DNA of 64,000 nucleotides from Castellaniella denitrificans (GCF_027214045.1 NZ_JAPWHE010000010.1:1-64000), one strand, 5' to 3'; shown: positions 7,692 to 19,212, counted from the first letter of the stretch. Program-made: numbers and translations. The notes: generated by a model not told the origin, from the sequence alone.

Positions 7692-9971
7692 TCAATGGGT
7701 ACCCGGCGCATCAGGATGGTTCCCGGCCGGCCGCTCGGCGCCTGTCGCGAAGCGTCCGCCCCGGACGACCACCCGGGCACGATCCAGCACCGAGCCGCGC
7801 GCGTCCCGCAACTCAAACACGTGCGAGCCCGGCCTGGGTGTCCAGTCCGGCGCCAGATCCGGTCCGTGGACCCTGCCATAAGGCTCGCCATCCAGGAACC
7901 AGTGTGCGGCCACCGGCCGCGAACCGGCATCCGCCGCCCGCAGGCGCAGGCGTTGGCGGTCCCAGGGAATGTCGGGGTCCAGGGCCAGGATGGTGCCGTC
8001 CACCGGTTCGGCAATGCGCGGGCTTCCCTGGCCGGCTCGCATGGCCGGCGGCGCGAACCGGGCCTGGGCCGTATCCCCCAGGAAATATTCGACGCGCGCG
8101 GGCTCCAACCCCTGGCCGAACACCACTGTCTGGGCGGTGACTTCCGCTGGTCTGGGGGGCGCCGCGGGCACATGGTCCCGGTAGAGCCGGTCGAACACAT
8201 CATGCCAGATGGGACAGGCGCCGCTGACGCCCGATACGTTGCGCATGCTGGCCCCGGCGCTGTTGCCCACCCAGACACCCACCGTGTAGTCCGCCGACCA
8301 GCCCACGCACCAGTTGTCACGCATGTCGCGGCTGGTGCCGGTCTTCACCGCCGTCCAGAAGCGTGTGGTCAGCGGACTGTCCAGCCCAAAGGTCCGGGCG
8401 CGCGCCGGACGGTCGGCCAGCATGTCGCCGATGATCCAGGCGGCCTCGGGCGAATACAGCCGGGTCCCCGCCTGGGGACCGGCGCCGGGCCGGGCTTTCA
8501 GGTTCACAGGCGCGTAGTCGCCCCCGCGTGCCAGCGCCCGGTAGGCGTTGGTCAGGGACAGCAGCGTCACGTCCGCCGAGCCCAGCGCCAGGCTATAGCC
8601 GTAATAATCTCCGCCCCGGGTCAAAGGCAGGCCCAGGGCGACCAGGCGGCCTGCCAGCGCATCGGGACCGACCAGCATCAGCGTGCGCACGGCCGGCACG
8701 TTCAAGGAGGACGCCAGCGCCGTGCGCGCGCTGACCCAGCCCCCGAACCGGTGGTCGTAGTTGTCCGGCACGTAGAGCCCGCCGCCTCCGTCCAGTCCCA
8801 CCGGGCTGTCGTCCAGCAATGAAGCGGCCGTCAGGCGCCGCTGGTCAAGCGCCATGCCGTACAGAAAAGGCTTCAGGGTCGAACCCGCCTGGCGGATGGC
8901 CCTCGCATGGTCCACGTCGGCTGCCTCGGACAGCGCACCGGACGAGCCCACATAGGCCAGCACGGCGCCGCTGCGGTTGTCCAGCACCACCACGGCGGCA
9001 TCGGTCACCCCCGTGCCGCGCAATTCCTCCAGATGCCGGCGCACGGCGCGCACCGCCGTCTCCTGCAGCACGGAATCCAGGGTGGAGCGGATCTCGCCCC
9101 GCGCATCGGCCTGGCCGGCGTCCCATAACAGCCGGGCCCAATGCGGCGCCAGCGCCGGCGCGTCGAAACGCGCCTGATGGACACGCGACAAGGCCGCCTG
9201 CGTGAAATCCCGCAGGCCCCGGCATTCACCGGGCCGGCCCAGTTCGCGCAGCAGAGCGCAGCCGCGCTGAACCAGCGTCGGGAGCGGCGCGTTCGGACCG
9301 CGCAGCAGCACGGCGGCCAGGGCGGCTTCGCGCAGCGTCAGGCCGGCGGCGTGTTTCTGAAACATCACGCGCGACAGGGCATCGACCCCGACCAGTTCGC
9401 CGCGCCAGGCCGCCAGGTTCAGATAAGCCTCCAGGATCTCGGCCTTCGACCAGCGGGATTCCAGCGCCCGGGCCGCCCACATCTGGTCGATCTTCTGCAG
9501 GACATCCCTCCCGCCCGGCCCGCGCCGCAGCCCGGGATCCAGCAAGGCCGCCAACTGCATGCTCAAGGTCGAGGCGCCCCGCCGGACGCCATCGCCCCAG
9601 GCGGACGACCAGGCCGCCGAAGCGCTCGCCAGCCAGTCCACCCCGCCATGTTCATAGAAACGCCGGTCCTCGGACAGGACCACGGCCCGCTGCAAGGCGA
9701 CCGAGACCTCGGCCAGAGGCAGCCAGTCGCCACGCCGGCTGGAAAAATCCGTACGCAGGCGCTGCAGTTCCCGTCCGTCCGAGGCCAGCAGCCGCGCGTC
9801 GGAGGGACGCCAGTCCGCCCGGACTGCCGCGTAGTCCGGCGGGAACGGAACCGGAACCTGCGCCCGGGCCAGGGGCGCCGCCAGCGCCAGGATCAGGGCC
9901 AGGCCCGGCAAGGACGCGACGGCCCGCCGGACCCGGCGGCGCATCCGGTCCCACGGTTCCATCCGGCCCAT
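7692..9971 (-). CDS. pbpC: Penicillin-binding protein 1C
   Basis: A 759-aa bifunctional peptidoglycan synthase. After an N-terminal membrane segment (about residues 17-37), a GT51 transglycosylase domain carries VVLSEDRRFYEHGGVD (catalytic Glu at about 97). The transpeptidase domain has STLK (about 364), SLN (about 422) and KTGTS (about 542). A C-terminal domain typical of PBP1C follows. It is coupled to the alpha-2-macroglobulin gene: the stop and start share TGATG at 9969-9973. In E. coli the same pair is proposed to act together, with the macroglobulin trapping attacking proteases and PBP1C repairing the wall. Confidence 0.95.
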   Translation of the reverse strand: MGRMEPWDRMRRRVRRAVASLPGLALILALAAPLARAQVPVPFPPDYAAVRADWRPSDARLLASDGRELQRLRTDFSSRRGDWLPLAEVSVALQRAVVLSEDRRFYEHGGVDWLASASAAWSSAWGDGVRRGASTLSMQLAALLDPGLRRGPGGRDVLQKIDQMWAARALESRWSKAEILEAYLNLAAWRGELVGVDALSRVMFQKHAAGLTLREAALAAVLLRGPNAPLPTLVQRGCALLRELGRPGECRGLRDFTQAALSRVHQARFDAPALAPHWARLLWDAGQADARGEIRSTLDSVLQETAVRAVRRHLEELRGTGVTDAAVVVLDNRSGAVLAYVGSSGALSEAADVDHARAIRQAGSTLKPFLYGMALDQRRLTAASLLDDSPVGLDGGGGLYVPDNYDHRFGGWVSARTALASSLNVPAVRTLMLVGPDALAGRLVALGLPLTRGGDYYGYSLALGSADVTLLSLTNAYRALARGGDYAPVNLKARPGAGPQAGTRLYSPEAAWIIGDMLADRPARARTFGLDSPLTTRFWTAVKTGTSRDMRDNWCVGWSADYTVGVWVGNSAGASMRNVSGVSGACPIWHDVFDRLYRDHVPAAPPRPAEVTAQTVVFGQGLEPARVEYFLGDTAQARFAPPAMRAGQGSPRIAEPVDGTILALDPDIPWDRQRLRLRAADAGSRPVAAHWFLDGEPYGRVHGPDLAPDWTPRPGSHVFELRDARGSVLDRARVVVRGGRFATGAERPAGNHPDAPGTH

Positions 9972-12900
9972 CAGGGCTGAGGCTCCACACGCAGGGAGGC
10001 GTTGGGCGCCTCACCGAAGACATCCGGCTGGTACAGGGCCTCGGCGCGCGTCGGCGGCAACTGGTAATCCCCCGGCACGTTCAGCCGCACCGTGTATTCC
10101 AGTGTGCGCTCGCCGGGTTCCATCACTTCGTAGTAGGCCCGGAACACGCCGGCGCCGCGTTCGACGAAGCTGGGCCGGTTCCACCAGTCTTCCCGGTTTT
10201 CACCCGCCGTCGACAGACTGGAATCACGCCCCAGGCCACCGCCCAGAACGGACGCCCCCGCCGGCACCGGGTCGCTGATCACGGACCACGCCAGGGCTTC
10301 GCGGGCCCGGACGCGCAGGCGAACGCGGTAGACATCGCCCACCGACCAGCGGTCCGGCCGCGCCCTGAACACCGGTATCACCGTGCGCTCGACCCGCAGG
10401 CCGGCGTCCCTGGCCTGCGTCAAGGGCACGGCGGCGCGCGCCAGGACCGTGGCCCATCCGCCTCCCTGTCCCTGCTGGCTGATTTCCAGCGTGCCCTTGC
10501 GGCCACGCGGCCAAGCCAGATCCAGAGACTGCCGACGGACGCCATCCGCCAGAGGCATATCGGCCCAGGACAGCACGGCCGGCTCGCCCGGAGGCAGGGC
10601 CACGCGCACCGCGCCCTCGCCCGCATGGGTTTCCATCCTGCGGGCGAACTGATCCACCGCCAGCGTGCCCAGGACATTGGCCGTGGTCGTGGACCAGGCG
10701 CCCCCGCGCTGCATGGACAGCAGGCCGGTCAACAGGCGCGGCAGATCCTCGCGCCAGCCGGGCCGGTCCAGCACCGTCATCAGCAAGCGGGCCTGGGCCG
10801 TGGCGGGATTGCTCATCAGCCACCAGCCCGAGTCCACCGTGTCGTCGGCCAGGACCAGCGCCGTCCCATGCCTCGACAAGCGCGCGCGCAACACGGCTTC
10901 GGCCTGGGTCGAAAGCGCTTCACGGTCGGCCAGATCCGGCACATGCCGCAGGATCGAGAGCCAGGTGACCACGGCAGCCGTCGGCCAGCCGCTGATTTCC
11001 AGCGCGAAGCTGTCCAGCATGCCGGGCTGCCAGGCGCCGGCCAACGCCAGCGCGTCGACGGCGATCAGCCTGCGCCAGAACTCGTCGCGCACAGGCGCCC
11101 AGCCGTCCTCCGTCAGGCGGCCGGACACATAGTCCTGCAACGCGGCCAGCATGCCCTCGCGCGTCCCGGCGGGCAACCGGTAGGCGTCGTCCGCGGCCCG
11201 CGCAGAGAGCTCCAGCAGATGCGCCGTCAGGACCACACTGCCCCGGCCACCCGGGAAATACGACAGCAGGCCGGATTCTGTCTGGTAGTCGGGCAGACGC
11301 ATCAACGCCCGCCACGCATCCGGATCCCGCCGTCCCAGCGCCTTGGCGCTGAGCTGCTCGACGCAGGCATAGGGATAGGCGTCCAGCCAGGCGCGCACGC
11401 CGGGCAGGGATCCCGCCAGGCTGGATTGCAGGCTGACCCGGACGCCGCCGCGCGCCACGCCAGCGGCATCGGTCAGCGCCCGCGCCGTGGCGTCCACCGG
11501 CACCCGCTGCGGCACGCCGCCCACGATCCGCAGCAGCGCGGCCTGGCGCACCGTCACCGGCACTGCGGGCAGCAGCGTCTGCGCGACCGATATCCGGTCG
11601 GATGCCGCCTCACCCTCTGTGGTGCGCGCCTCGAAAAGCCAGTTCAGCGTTCCGGTTTCCGACTGGCCCGACAGCGGCGGCGCCGTCACCGGCCAGGCCA
11701 CGGTCTTCGACGCGCCCGGTTCGAGCCGCAGCGTCTGCCCGGGCAAGGCCTGTCCGGCCCCGTCCGCCGGCGTCACGCTCGCCGACAGCGACAGCGCCAT
11801 CGGCCGGTCCGTGCGGTTGCGCACCGTCGCCCGCGCCTCGTAATGGTCGCCTTCGCGCGCCACCAGAGGCAGTCCCGACACCACTTGCAGATCCTGGGTG
11901 CTGACGATGTCCGAGAACCCGGTACCGAACAGGTCCGGCCCCTGATCGACCACGGCCACCAGCCTGAAGCGCGTCAGGGAATCGTTCAGCGGCACCTCCA
12001 GCGTGGCCTGACCCTGCGCATCCAGCGTCAGGTCGCCGCGCCACAGCAGACGCGTGTCGAACAGTTCCCGCGTGGCGTTGAAGCCGCCGCCCCCGCCCGC
12101 CGCCACCGCCTTGCGGCCGTAATGGCGGCGGCCGACGACCTCGCCCTGTCCGGTGGCGGTCTCCACGCCGTAGTCGCGCTCCACGCGCATGGCGCGCAGC
12201 AGGTCCCAGCTGGCATTGTCGCGCAGCTCCAGCAGAGCCTCGTCCACGGCGGCGAAGGCCACACCGGCCCCGGCGGCCGGCTTGCCATCGGGCCGGGTCG
12301 CCTGGATGCGGACCTGGGCGCGCTGGCGCACCTGATAAGTGTCATGGTCGGCCTCGACCTTGACCTGCAGGCGGTCGGCTTCGCTCTGGACCCGGATGCC
12401 CGCCAGGCCGAAGCGGAACGCCGGCCTGGCCAGATCGACCAGGCCGGTGGGTTCCGGCGCGTCGTCGGAGCGGGCGGAGCGCGCCTCCATCCAGTCCAGC
12501 GGATGACGCCAGCCCCAATCGAAAAACGACGCCCAGGGCACCTGGCGGATCCGGCCGCGTACAGCGAGCACCGAAACGTAGACATTCGGCCCCCAGCCCG
12601 CCCGCACGGGCAGGCGCACGACGGGCGCGTCGCCGTCGAGCTCAACCACATGCGTCTCCAGCACACCCTCGCGCTCCACCGCCACCAGCGCGCGCGCCTG
12701 GCGGAACGGCATGCGCACGGTGAACTCGGCGGTCTCGCCGGGCTTGTAGTCGGCCTTGGCGGGGATCACGTCGATCCGGTCGTCATTGCCCTCGCCGAAC
12801 CAGGCCTCGTCCCCCCACACCCAGATCGAAGTCGAGGCGCGCGACACGCGCGACTGCGCATCCCGGGCCTGGGCGAACAATTCGATCCGGCCGTCCCGGT

Positions 12901-15900
12901 CGAGGCTGACCGGGCATTCCAGTTGCCCCTTGGCGTCGGTCATCCCCTGGCACAGGGTGCCCAGGGAGGCGACCTGCTCATGGGAATCGTAGGCGTAGAA
13001 GCCGCCCACCAGCCGCTTGCGGGTGCTGTAGGTGGTGCGCACACGGCCATCCAGCTGGACCGGCACGCCGGCCTGCGGGCGCCCGGCCGTATCCAGCGCC
13101 AGCAGCGTGACGTGGGATTTTTCCCCGCGCGACAGCCAGCGCCCCGTCCGCAAGCCGACCACCGTCGCCGAAGGCCAGACCTGCGCCGTCTGGGCCAGCG
13201 TCTGGATCTCGCCGGCGGGGTCCTGGAAAGAAGCCTCGAACAGCCAGGACTGGGGCTCGGCCGGGCGCGGCAGATCCGTCAGGTCCACCCGCACCCCGCC
13301 CTGCGCATCCAGGCGCAACGGACGGCGGTCGAGGATCAGCCGCCGCAGGCCGGAGGCCGCGGCGCCGGCGGATTCCGGATTGCCGGACTCTGCTGCATCC
13401 TCTCCGGCGACGCCTTCCACCCCGAAGCTGAAATCGCCGTACCCGGCGAAACTCGGCGTCAGGGGCCGCGCCACCGCCGACAGCGTGGCGGGCAGGTCGC
13501 GGGCCGGCCCTCCCGAAACCCAGGCCAGTTGCAGATCGGCGCGCACCGATTGCGGCGCCACCAGCGGCCCTGCGGCCCGCGCATCGTCCCCCGCGATCTT
13601 CAGCGAGCCGGTCAGCAGCGGCAGCTTGAAGGACTCGACCCGGAAATCGCCGGCATGCAGCCAGGGAGTCCAGTCGTCAGCCGACCCGCGCGCCACTGGT
13701 TGCAGTTCGATCGAATAGGTGCCCAGGCGGGCCTTGCGCGGGATCGTGTAGTCCAGCAGGGCGTACTGCCCCCCGCCGGGGCTGGTCTTCCAGTCCAGCG
13801 CCAGCGTTTCGGCATCGCCCGAACCTTCGTGCGTCAGCCGCACCTGCGCGGGCAGGCGGCCGGCCGGCAGGTTTTCCACCCCGTCGCGGCCCAGGCGGCG
13901 CAGGAAGAGCTTCATGGACACCGTTTCCCCCACCCGCAGCAACGTGCGATCCAGCACCGCGTGGGCCACCAGATCGGGATCCGGGGAGCGGTTGACCGGC
14001 ACGTTGAAGCGCCAGGGCTCGATGCCCCTGCTCCAGCCGGACCAGGCAAAGGAAAAATCCGCCCGGCCACGGGCCTGGGGATGATCGGCGGCGATGCGCG
14101 CCGTGACGAACACCCCCGATTGGCCCGTGCCTTCGCAGTACTTGTCCGTCGGCACGGGCGTATCCGCATGCCAGAGCCCCCGCGCGTCGGTCTCCCCGTC
14201 CAGCAGACGCTGCCCGTCGCAATCGAGTACCGCCACCCGGGCGCCCCCGACCGGACGGCCCTGGTCGAGCGACGTCACCCAGACCAGGGTGTCGTCGCGC
14301 CCCGCTTTCAGGTGGACCGCCAGGTTCGTCACCAGCACCGCCGAACGCACATGCATGACCTGATCGTCCGAGGACGCGCCTTCGCGCTTAAGCAGCGCGG
14401 CGCCCAGGCGGGGCGAGGCGACCTCCAGCACGTGCAGCCCCGGATCGGCCAGAGGAATGCCGACCATTTCGATGTCCTTGCCCTGCGCATCCTGGACGCC
14501 GGGCAGCGTCAACGTCCGGACCGCGTCCTTGGGTTCGAACACGGAACGGGAGCGCACGTCGACGAGGGGCTCGCCTTCCCGGGCCGCGCGCGGCGGGCGC
14601 AGCGCCAGCCGGTCCTCGAACTGGCCGGCCGTCATCCGGCCGTCCTGGAGATTCGCGACCCGGGCATACCATTGCAGGGCTCGGACATCGTCCGTGATCA
14701 CCTGGTCGCTCACCTGACCGGCGGACAGGACCAGATCCCGGGTCCGCAACTGGGGCTCGACCCGGCGCAGGGCCAGGGGCGCCAGCGCGGGCCGCTCCTG
14801 GCCCGGCGCACCCTCGGCGAAACGTTCGACGATGCCGAAATCGCCGGAGGCGAACTTCGCCAGCGGGGGCATGGCGTCCATCCCGATCGTCAGGGGAAAG
14901 CGGTCCGCGTTGGCCAGCGGCAATCCCATCTCGTCGCGCAGCGTATCGGGCAACGTCAGCGTCAAGGTCGACCGCTCCTCGAAAGGCGGATCGAATTGCA
15001 GGGTCTCGACCGTGTCTCCCGACGGATCCTCGCCATCGGGGCCGAACTGTCGCGCCACGCGCGGCCCCTGCGGGGTGTCCAGTGCGACGCGTGCCGCCAG
15101 GTCCCGGGGCACGGGCCTGGAGAAGGCCACGAGAATGGGAAACAGCGGCGAACACGGCGCCTGCGCGTTCGTCCGCGTGCAGCTCATGACCGCGTTGAAC
15201 GCGTCGCGGACCTGGAAGTCCTCCGCGAAACCGGTCGTGGAAGGCACACCCGGTCGTCCATCCCGCCCCTCGGAACGCACGCCGGCCTCCACCACCAGCC
15301 GCACCTGCGCCTTGGGCGGCAGCAGACGTTTGCACTGCAGCAAGCGGGCGTCATCCCAGGCATCCGCCTCGTCGACGCCGGCCACCGCTTTCAGGATCCG
15401 CGCGCGATCCACGCCGGTCACCAGGCGCGTCGGCACGGCCTCGCCCAGGCCCTCGACCTCGCAATAGGCATGGTCCAGCAAGGACCGCGTGTCCGGCGCG
15501 GCGTTGAACCGCAGCACGAAGACCTGATCCTCCGAGATCGTGCGGTCCCAGGGCCTCACCAGGCGGGCACGCGGCCCGCCGGTGGCGAAACGGCGCGCGT
15601 CGCCTGCCAGCGGCTGGCCCTGGAGATCGCGGAAATCCGGATTGGGCTTGGCCTGGCACGACACCGCGCCCGCCAGCGGCTTGTCGAAGACATAGACCCA
15701 ATGCCGCGGATCGGCCCAACGGCCCGATCCCGTGACCGCGTCGTCGTCGCAGGCGATCAGGAACGGATCGGCCGCCGCCGCATCGCCCAGCGCCACGGCC
15801 GGCGCATCGAAATCCGCCTGCACCCGGGCAATCCGGGCCATCATGCCCTCCGGGGAAAACCGTGTCACAGATAGGGCGTGAGCCGAGGCGGAGCCGCAGA

Positions 15901-15943
15901 GAATCAGCGCCGCCAGGGCGATGCGTGGGAAAGGATGCCGCAT
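9971..15943 (-). CDS. yfhM: Bacterial alpha-2-macroglobulin (YfhM-type)
   Basis: A ~1990-aa exported protein with an N-terminal signal peptide (hydrophobic IALAALILCGSASAHA). It has many beta-rich macroglobulin domains and a thioester-type motif CVEQL (about residue 1528). Such proteins snare proteases in the periplasm through the reactive Cys-Glu thioester. Start ATG 15943 is preferred because GGGAGGG lies 8 nt upstream; an in-frame ATG at 15994 would spoil the signal peptide. The last codon overlaps pbpC. There is no lipobox at the signal end, so this copy may be soluble, unlike the E. coli lipoprotein. Confidence 0.94.
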   Translation of the reverse strand: MRHPFPRIALAALILCGSASAHALSVTRFSPEGMMARIARVQADFDAPAVALGDAAAADPFLIACDDDAVTGSGRWADPRHWVYVFDKPLAGAVSCQAKPNPDFRDLQGQPLAGDARRFATGGPRARLVRPWDRTISEDQVFVLRFNAAPDTRSLLDHAYCEVEGLGEAVPTRLVTGVDRARILKAVAGVDEADAWDDARLLQCKRLLPPKAQVRLVVEAGVRSEGRDGRPGVPSTTGFAEDFQVRDAFNAVMSCTRTNAQAPCSPLFPILVAFSRPVPRDLAARVALDTPQGPRVARQFGPDGEDPSGDTVETLQFDPPFEERSTLTLTLPDTLRDEMGLPLANADRFPLTIGMDAMPPLAKFASGDFGIVERFAEGAPGQERPALAPLALRRVEPQLRTRDLVLSAGQVSDQVITDDVRALQWYARVANLQDGRMTAGQFEDRLALRPPRAAREGEPLVDVRSRSVFEPKDAVRTLTLPGVQDAQGKDIEMVGIPLADPGLHVLEVASPRLGAALLKREGASSDDQVMHVRSAVLVTNLAVHLKAGRDDTLVWVTSLDQGRPVGGARVAVLDCDGQRLLDGETDARGLWHADTPVPTDKYCEGTGQSGVFVTARIAADHPQARGRADFSFAWSGWSRGIEPWRFNVPVNRSPDPDLVAHAVLDRTLLRVGETVSMKLFLRRLGRDGVENLPAGRLPAQVRLTHEGSGDAETLALDWKTSPGGGQYALLDYTIPRKARLGTYSIELQPVARGSADDWTPWLHAGDFRVESFKLPLLTGSLKIAGDDARAAGPLVAPQSVRADLQLAWVSGGPARDLPATLSAVARPLTPSFAGYGDFSFGVEGVAGEDAAESGNPESAGAAASGLRRLILDRRPLRLDAQGGVRVDLTDLPRPAEPQSWLFEASFQDPAGEIQTLAQTAQVWPSATVVGLRTGRWLSRGEKSHVTLLALDTAGRPQAGVPVQLDGRVRTTYSTRKRLVGGFYAYDSHEQVASLGTLCQGMTDAKGQLECPVSLDRDGRIELFAQARDAQSRVSRASTSIWVWGDEAWFGEGNDDRIDVIPAKADYKPGETAEFTVRMPFRQARALVAVEREGVLETHVVELDGDAPVVRLPVRAGWGPNVYVSVLAVRGRIRQVPWASFFDWGWRHPLDWMEARSARSDDAPEPTGLVDLARPAFRFGLAGIRVQSEADRLQVKVEADHDTYQVRQRAQVRIQATRPDGKPAAGAGVAFAAVDEALLELRDNASWDLLRAMRVERDYGVETATGQGEVVGRRHYGRKAVAAGGGGGFNATRELFDTRLLWRGDLTLDAQGQATLEVPLNDSLTRFRLVAVVDQGPDLFGTGFSDIVSTQDLQVVSGLPLVAREGDHYEARATVRNRTDRPMALSLSASVTPADGAGQALPGQTLRLEPGASKTVAWPVTAPPLSGQSETGTLNWLFEARTTEGEAASDRISVAQTLLPAVPVTVRQAALLRIVGGVPQRVPVDATARALTDAAGVARGGVRVSLQSSLAGSLPGVRAWLDAYPYACVEQLSAKALGRRDPDAWRALMRLPDYQTESGLLSYFPGGRGSVVLTAHLLELSARAADDAYRLPAGTREGMLAALQDYVSGRLTEDGWAPVRDEFWRRLIAVDALALAGAWQPGMLDSFALEISGWPTAAVVTWLSILRHVPDLADREALSTQAEAVLRARLSRHGTALVLADDTVDSGWWLMSNPATAQARLLMTVLDRPGWREDLPRLLTGLLSMQRGGAWSTTTANVLGTLAVDQFARRMETHAGEGAVRVALPPGEPAVLSWADMPLADGVRRQSLDLAWPRGRKGTLEISQQGQGGGWATVLARAAVPLTQARDAGLRVERTVIPVFRARPDRWSVGDVYRVRLRVRAREALAWSVISDPVPAGASVLGGGLGRDSSLSTAGENREDWWNRPSFVERGAGVFRAYYEVMEPGERTLEYTVRLNVPGDYQLPPTRAEALYQPDVFGEAPNASLRVEPQP

Positions 15944-16076
15944 GAATAGCCCTCCCGGGCTTGCTGTTTTTATGTCCGGCGACCAGATTACCATTGGCGC
16001 GGGGACTTGTTCAGCCGAACCCTATGCGATAATGCCGGACTTCCGGCCCCGGGCGCACCCTGCGCAGGGCGGGATC

Positions 16077-17252
<1,176 letters not shown>

Positions 17253-17450
17253 GATGAATCTCCTGTTGACCGCAGCGCCAGCCGTGTGACTTTGTAGCGC
17301 GGGCGGGTAATTTCTTCAAGGCGGGACGGCCAGACCCTCCAGGCCCGACACCCTTCCAGACGGAAGCCGATTTCATGGCGGCGGGCGAACACGGTTTGAT
17401 ATGACAGGCCCAGCCGGCGCGCGGCCTCGGCCAGGCTGATCGCGGTTTCG

Positions 17451-17624
17451 TCAGGCTGCATGCTGGACCTCATGTTCCGTTTCTGCGGCAGCCAACCGGA
17501 TAGCTTGCCGCCACACCCGGCCCGGCCACCGCAACTCCGCCCGCCGGGCCGCGTCCGGATCCTGTCCGGAAAGCACGCGGCGGGCGTCAGCGAGGCATGG
17601 CGCGGGGACATAGACATCAGCCAC
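17451..17624 (-). CDS. Small early phage protein, GTG start (57 aa)
   Basis: A 57-aa open frame starting GTG at 17624 with GGAGGCGGAAC just upstream; it overlaps the preceding gene by 8 bp and the next start by 11 bp. The sequence begins VADVYVPAPCLADARRVL (first residue read as Met) and ends EVQHAA. The tight overlaps on both sides support translation. No family was recognised. Confidence 0.6.
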   Translation of the reverse strand: MADVYVPAPCLADARRVLSGQDPDAARRAELRWPGRVWRQAIRLAAAETEHEVQHAA

Positions 17625-17862
17625 GTTCCGCCTCCGCTGCTTCCGCTTCGGCCCGGGCCTTCCTCTGCCAGCCGATCACGCAGCCCTTCGTGACGCCGAG
17701 TTCCGCTGCAATCGCGGACGGGCTCTCGCCGCGGGCAATGCGCTGGACCGCGAGGATGCGTTCGTAGGGGTCTATGCGCGGCATGTTCATTTTCCGCGCG
17801 GGAGGCGGGCGGTAGCCTTCGATCTGGTGGATCAGGCCGGCGAATGGATCGAAGCTATGCAT
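17617..17862 (-). CDS. Small HTH protein, GcrA/homeodomain-like
   Basis: An 81-aa protein with a C-terminal HTH: ERILAVQRIARGESPSAIAA then ELGVTKGCVIGWQRKARAE. The AAELGVTKGCVIGW segment resembles the GcrA or transposase-type HTH. Start ATG 17862 follows GAGAGGTGG and overlaps the preceding stop. It could regulate the leftward operon; the target is unknown. Confidence 0.6.
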   Translation of the reverse strand: MHSFDPFAGLIHQIEGYRPPPARKMNMPRIDPYERILAVQRIARGESPSAIAAELGVTKGCVIGWQRKARAEAEAAEAERG

Positions 17863-18706
17863 GGCTGCCACCTCTCGCTCGGGCGATGTCCAGCGCTTCG
17901 ACAAATTCCATGTCTGGGCGTGCATGCCAAATGACGTCCACATCAGGCGGGTATGCCGGCTCACCCGGATCGTCGCATGATTGGAACCACTGAAACCAAT
18001 AACGCCACCGCTGCGCATCCTCCCGATCCTGGGCGCTGGGCTGCGCATGGGCGTAGACCACCACCTTTGAGTAATCTGCGTCAGGCCATTCCGCCTCACG
18101 AAAGAACCGTTGTGGGACGAAAGTTTCCAAGGCATTGGGAATACGCTTGTCGCAAACAATGACGCCATATGGCACCGGCTCCTGCGCTACAGGGGCGGCA
18201 CTGATCGGTTGTCCCAGGCTCCACAAAAACATGCAGAAGTTCGCCACGTCTCGCGGGTCGCCTTTCTCGACGTGCGCGCGCAGCATTTGCGACAGGTCGG
18301 CCGGATCGCACTCATGCCAGCCGTGCCGCCCCTTGGCGCGGGCCTGGGCCAGCTTGTCTTTCATGGCGACGGCGAAGTGATCTACTGCATCGTCGTCAAT
18401 GTGGGCGTTCGGCCCCACGCTTGCGGCAGGCTGGCCGCTGCCGTAGCGGGCGAGTAGGGCGCGGCCATAAACAATGGCTTCATCTTCTGACCTTCCGGGG
18501 TTGGGCAGTGAGTACCAAAGATTGAGCAAGTCCGCATCGCTCGGCATCCGGCCCTGGCGGTCGGCTTCGACTGCGGCTTCGGCTGTGGCGCGGGCGTAGT
18601 CGCGCATGGAGCTCTCGCCCCAGAACTTGCCGGTTTCTCTGACGCCGTGAACAATTCTGTCATAAGGCGGCAGCGGCGGTAGGGTGATGTCAGTCTTGGT
18701 TGTCAT
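17855..18706 (-). CDS. Phage protein of unknown function (283 aa)
   Basis: The longest unrecognised gene in the leftward arm. Its acidic N-terminal half contains RDYARATAEAAVEADRQGRM, a segment common in small phage proteins; the C-terminal half is Trp/Asp-rich (RYWFQWFQSCDDPGEPAYPP). ATG 18706 follows AAAGGAAC. It overlaps its neighbours at both ends, consistent with one operon. It may be a mosaic of smaller phage modules. Confidence 0.7.
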   Translation of the reverse strand: MTTKTDITLPPLPPYDRIVHGVRETGKFWGESSMRDYARATAEAAVEADRQGRMPSDADLLNLWYSLPNPGRSEDEAIVYGRALLARYGSGQPAASVGPNAHIDDDAVDHFAVAMKDKLAQARAKGRHGWHECDPADLSQMLRAHVEKGDPRDVANFCMFLWSLGQPISAAPVAQEPVPYGVIVCDKRIPNALETFVPQRFFREAEWPDADYSKVVVYAHAQPSAQDREDAQRWRYWFQWFQSCDDPGEPAYPPDVDVIWHARPDMEFVEALDIARARGGSHA

Positions 18707-18866
18707 GATGTTCCTTTCGGTTCCGTTCTGCGTTTCGCACTGCGCTGGAAAGCACATCCGGGTCTTTCGTAGTTGCTTGTGTCTGGGCCAGCGCATTGCG
18801 CATCCTCATTTCCTGAAGCTCGCCCGGATGGAAGATCGGGGTTCCGTTTTGGTTAGTCAGTGCCAT
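18690..18866 (-). CDS. Small phage protein (58 aa)
   Basis: A 58-aa hydrophilic protein (MALTNQNGTPIFHPGELQEM then charged). ATG 18866 has GGGAGGC 5 nt upstream. Overlaps of 17 bp downstream and 14 bp upstream support it as an operon member. Family not recognised. Confidence 0.6.
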   Translation of the reverse strand: MALTNQNGTPIFHPGELQEMRMRNALAQTQATTKDPDVLSSAVRNAERNRKEHHDNQD

Positions 18867-19212
18867 CGCTGCCTCCCTGTTCCTGTGCAAGTGCGGCGCG
18901 GGCGATTTTTCGCATGGCCGCAGTGCTCATTTCCTGATCACGTGCATGTGGGTAGACGGCGATGGTTTCCAGCGCATCCCGCATCCGGTCGTAATCGGCC
19001 AGAAGGGCGCGGATGGTTTCGGGCTCTACGGCCACACACCCATGCACCCGAGCGCCACCCCGAATGCCGTGCAATTCAACGGACGGTACGCCTGCGGGCA
19101 GCCTCCTTCCACTCATCCAGCGCACCCCTTCCATTTCGGCTACCGCCATGTGATCGAGGCGCAATGAGCCATCGGCAAGCGCGGCCCACAGGTCTTCGTA
19201 TTTATCAGTCAT
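18853..19212 (-). CDS. Phage protein of unknown function (119 aa)
   Basis: A 119-aa acidic protein in the leftward early operon, coupled to the preceding gene by ATGA at 19209-19212. The segment HGCVAVEPETIRALLADYDRM looks helical. No domain was recognised. Confidence 0.65.
   Translation of the reverse strand: MTDKYEDLWAALADGSLRLDHMAVAEMEGVRWMSGRRLPAGVPSVELHGIRGGARVHGCVAVEPETIRALLADYDRMRDALETIAVYPHARDQEMSTAAMRKIARAALAQEQGGSDGTD

Noticed and set aside
10625-15874. A 1749-codon plus-strand open frame and other long frames opposite the alpha-2-macroglobulin gene
   Set aside because: High-GC shadow: rich in Arg/Gly/Pro/His, no domain pattern, exactly opposite a well-supported gene with signal peptide and thioester motif.
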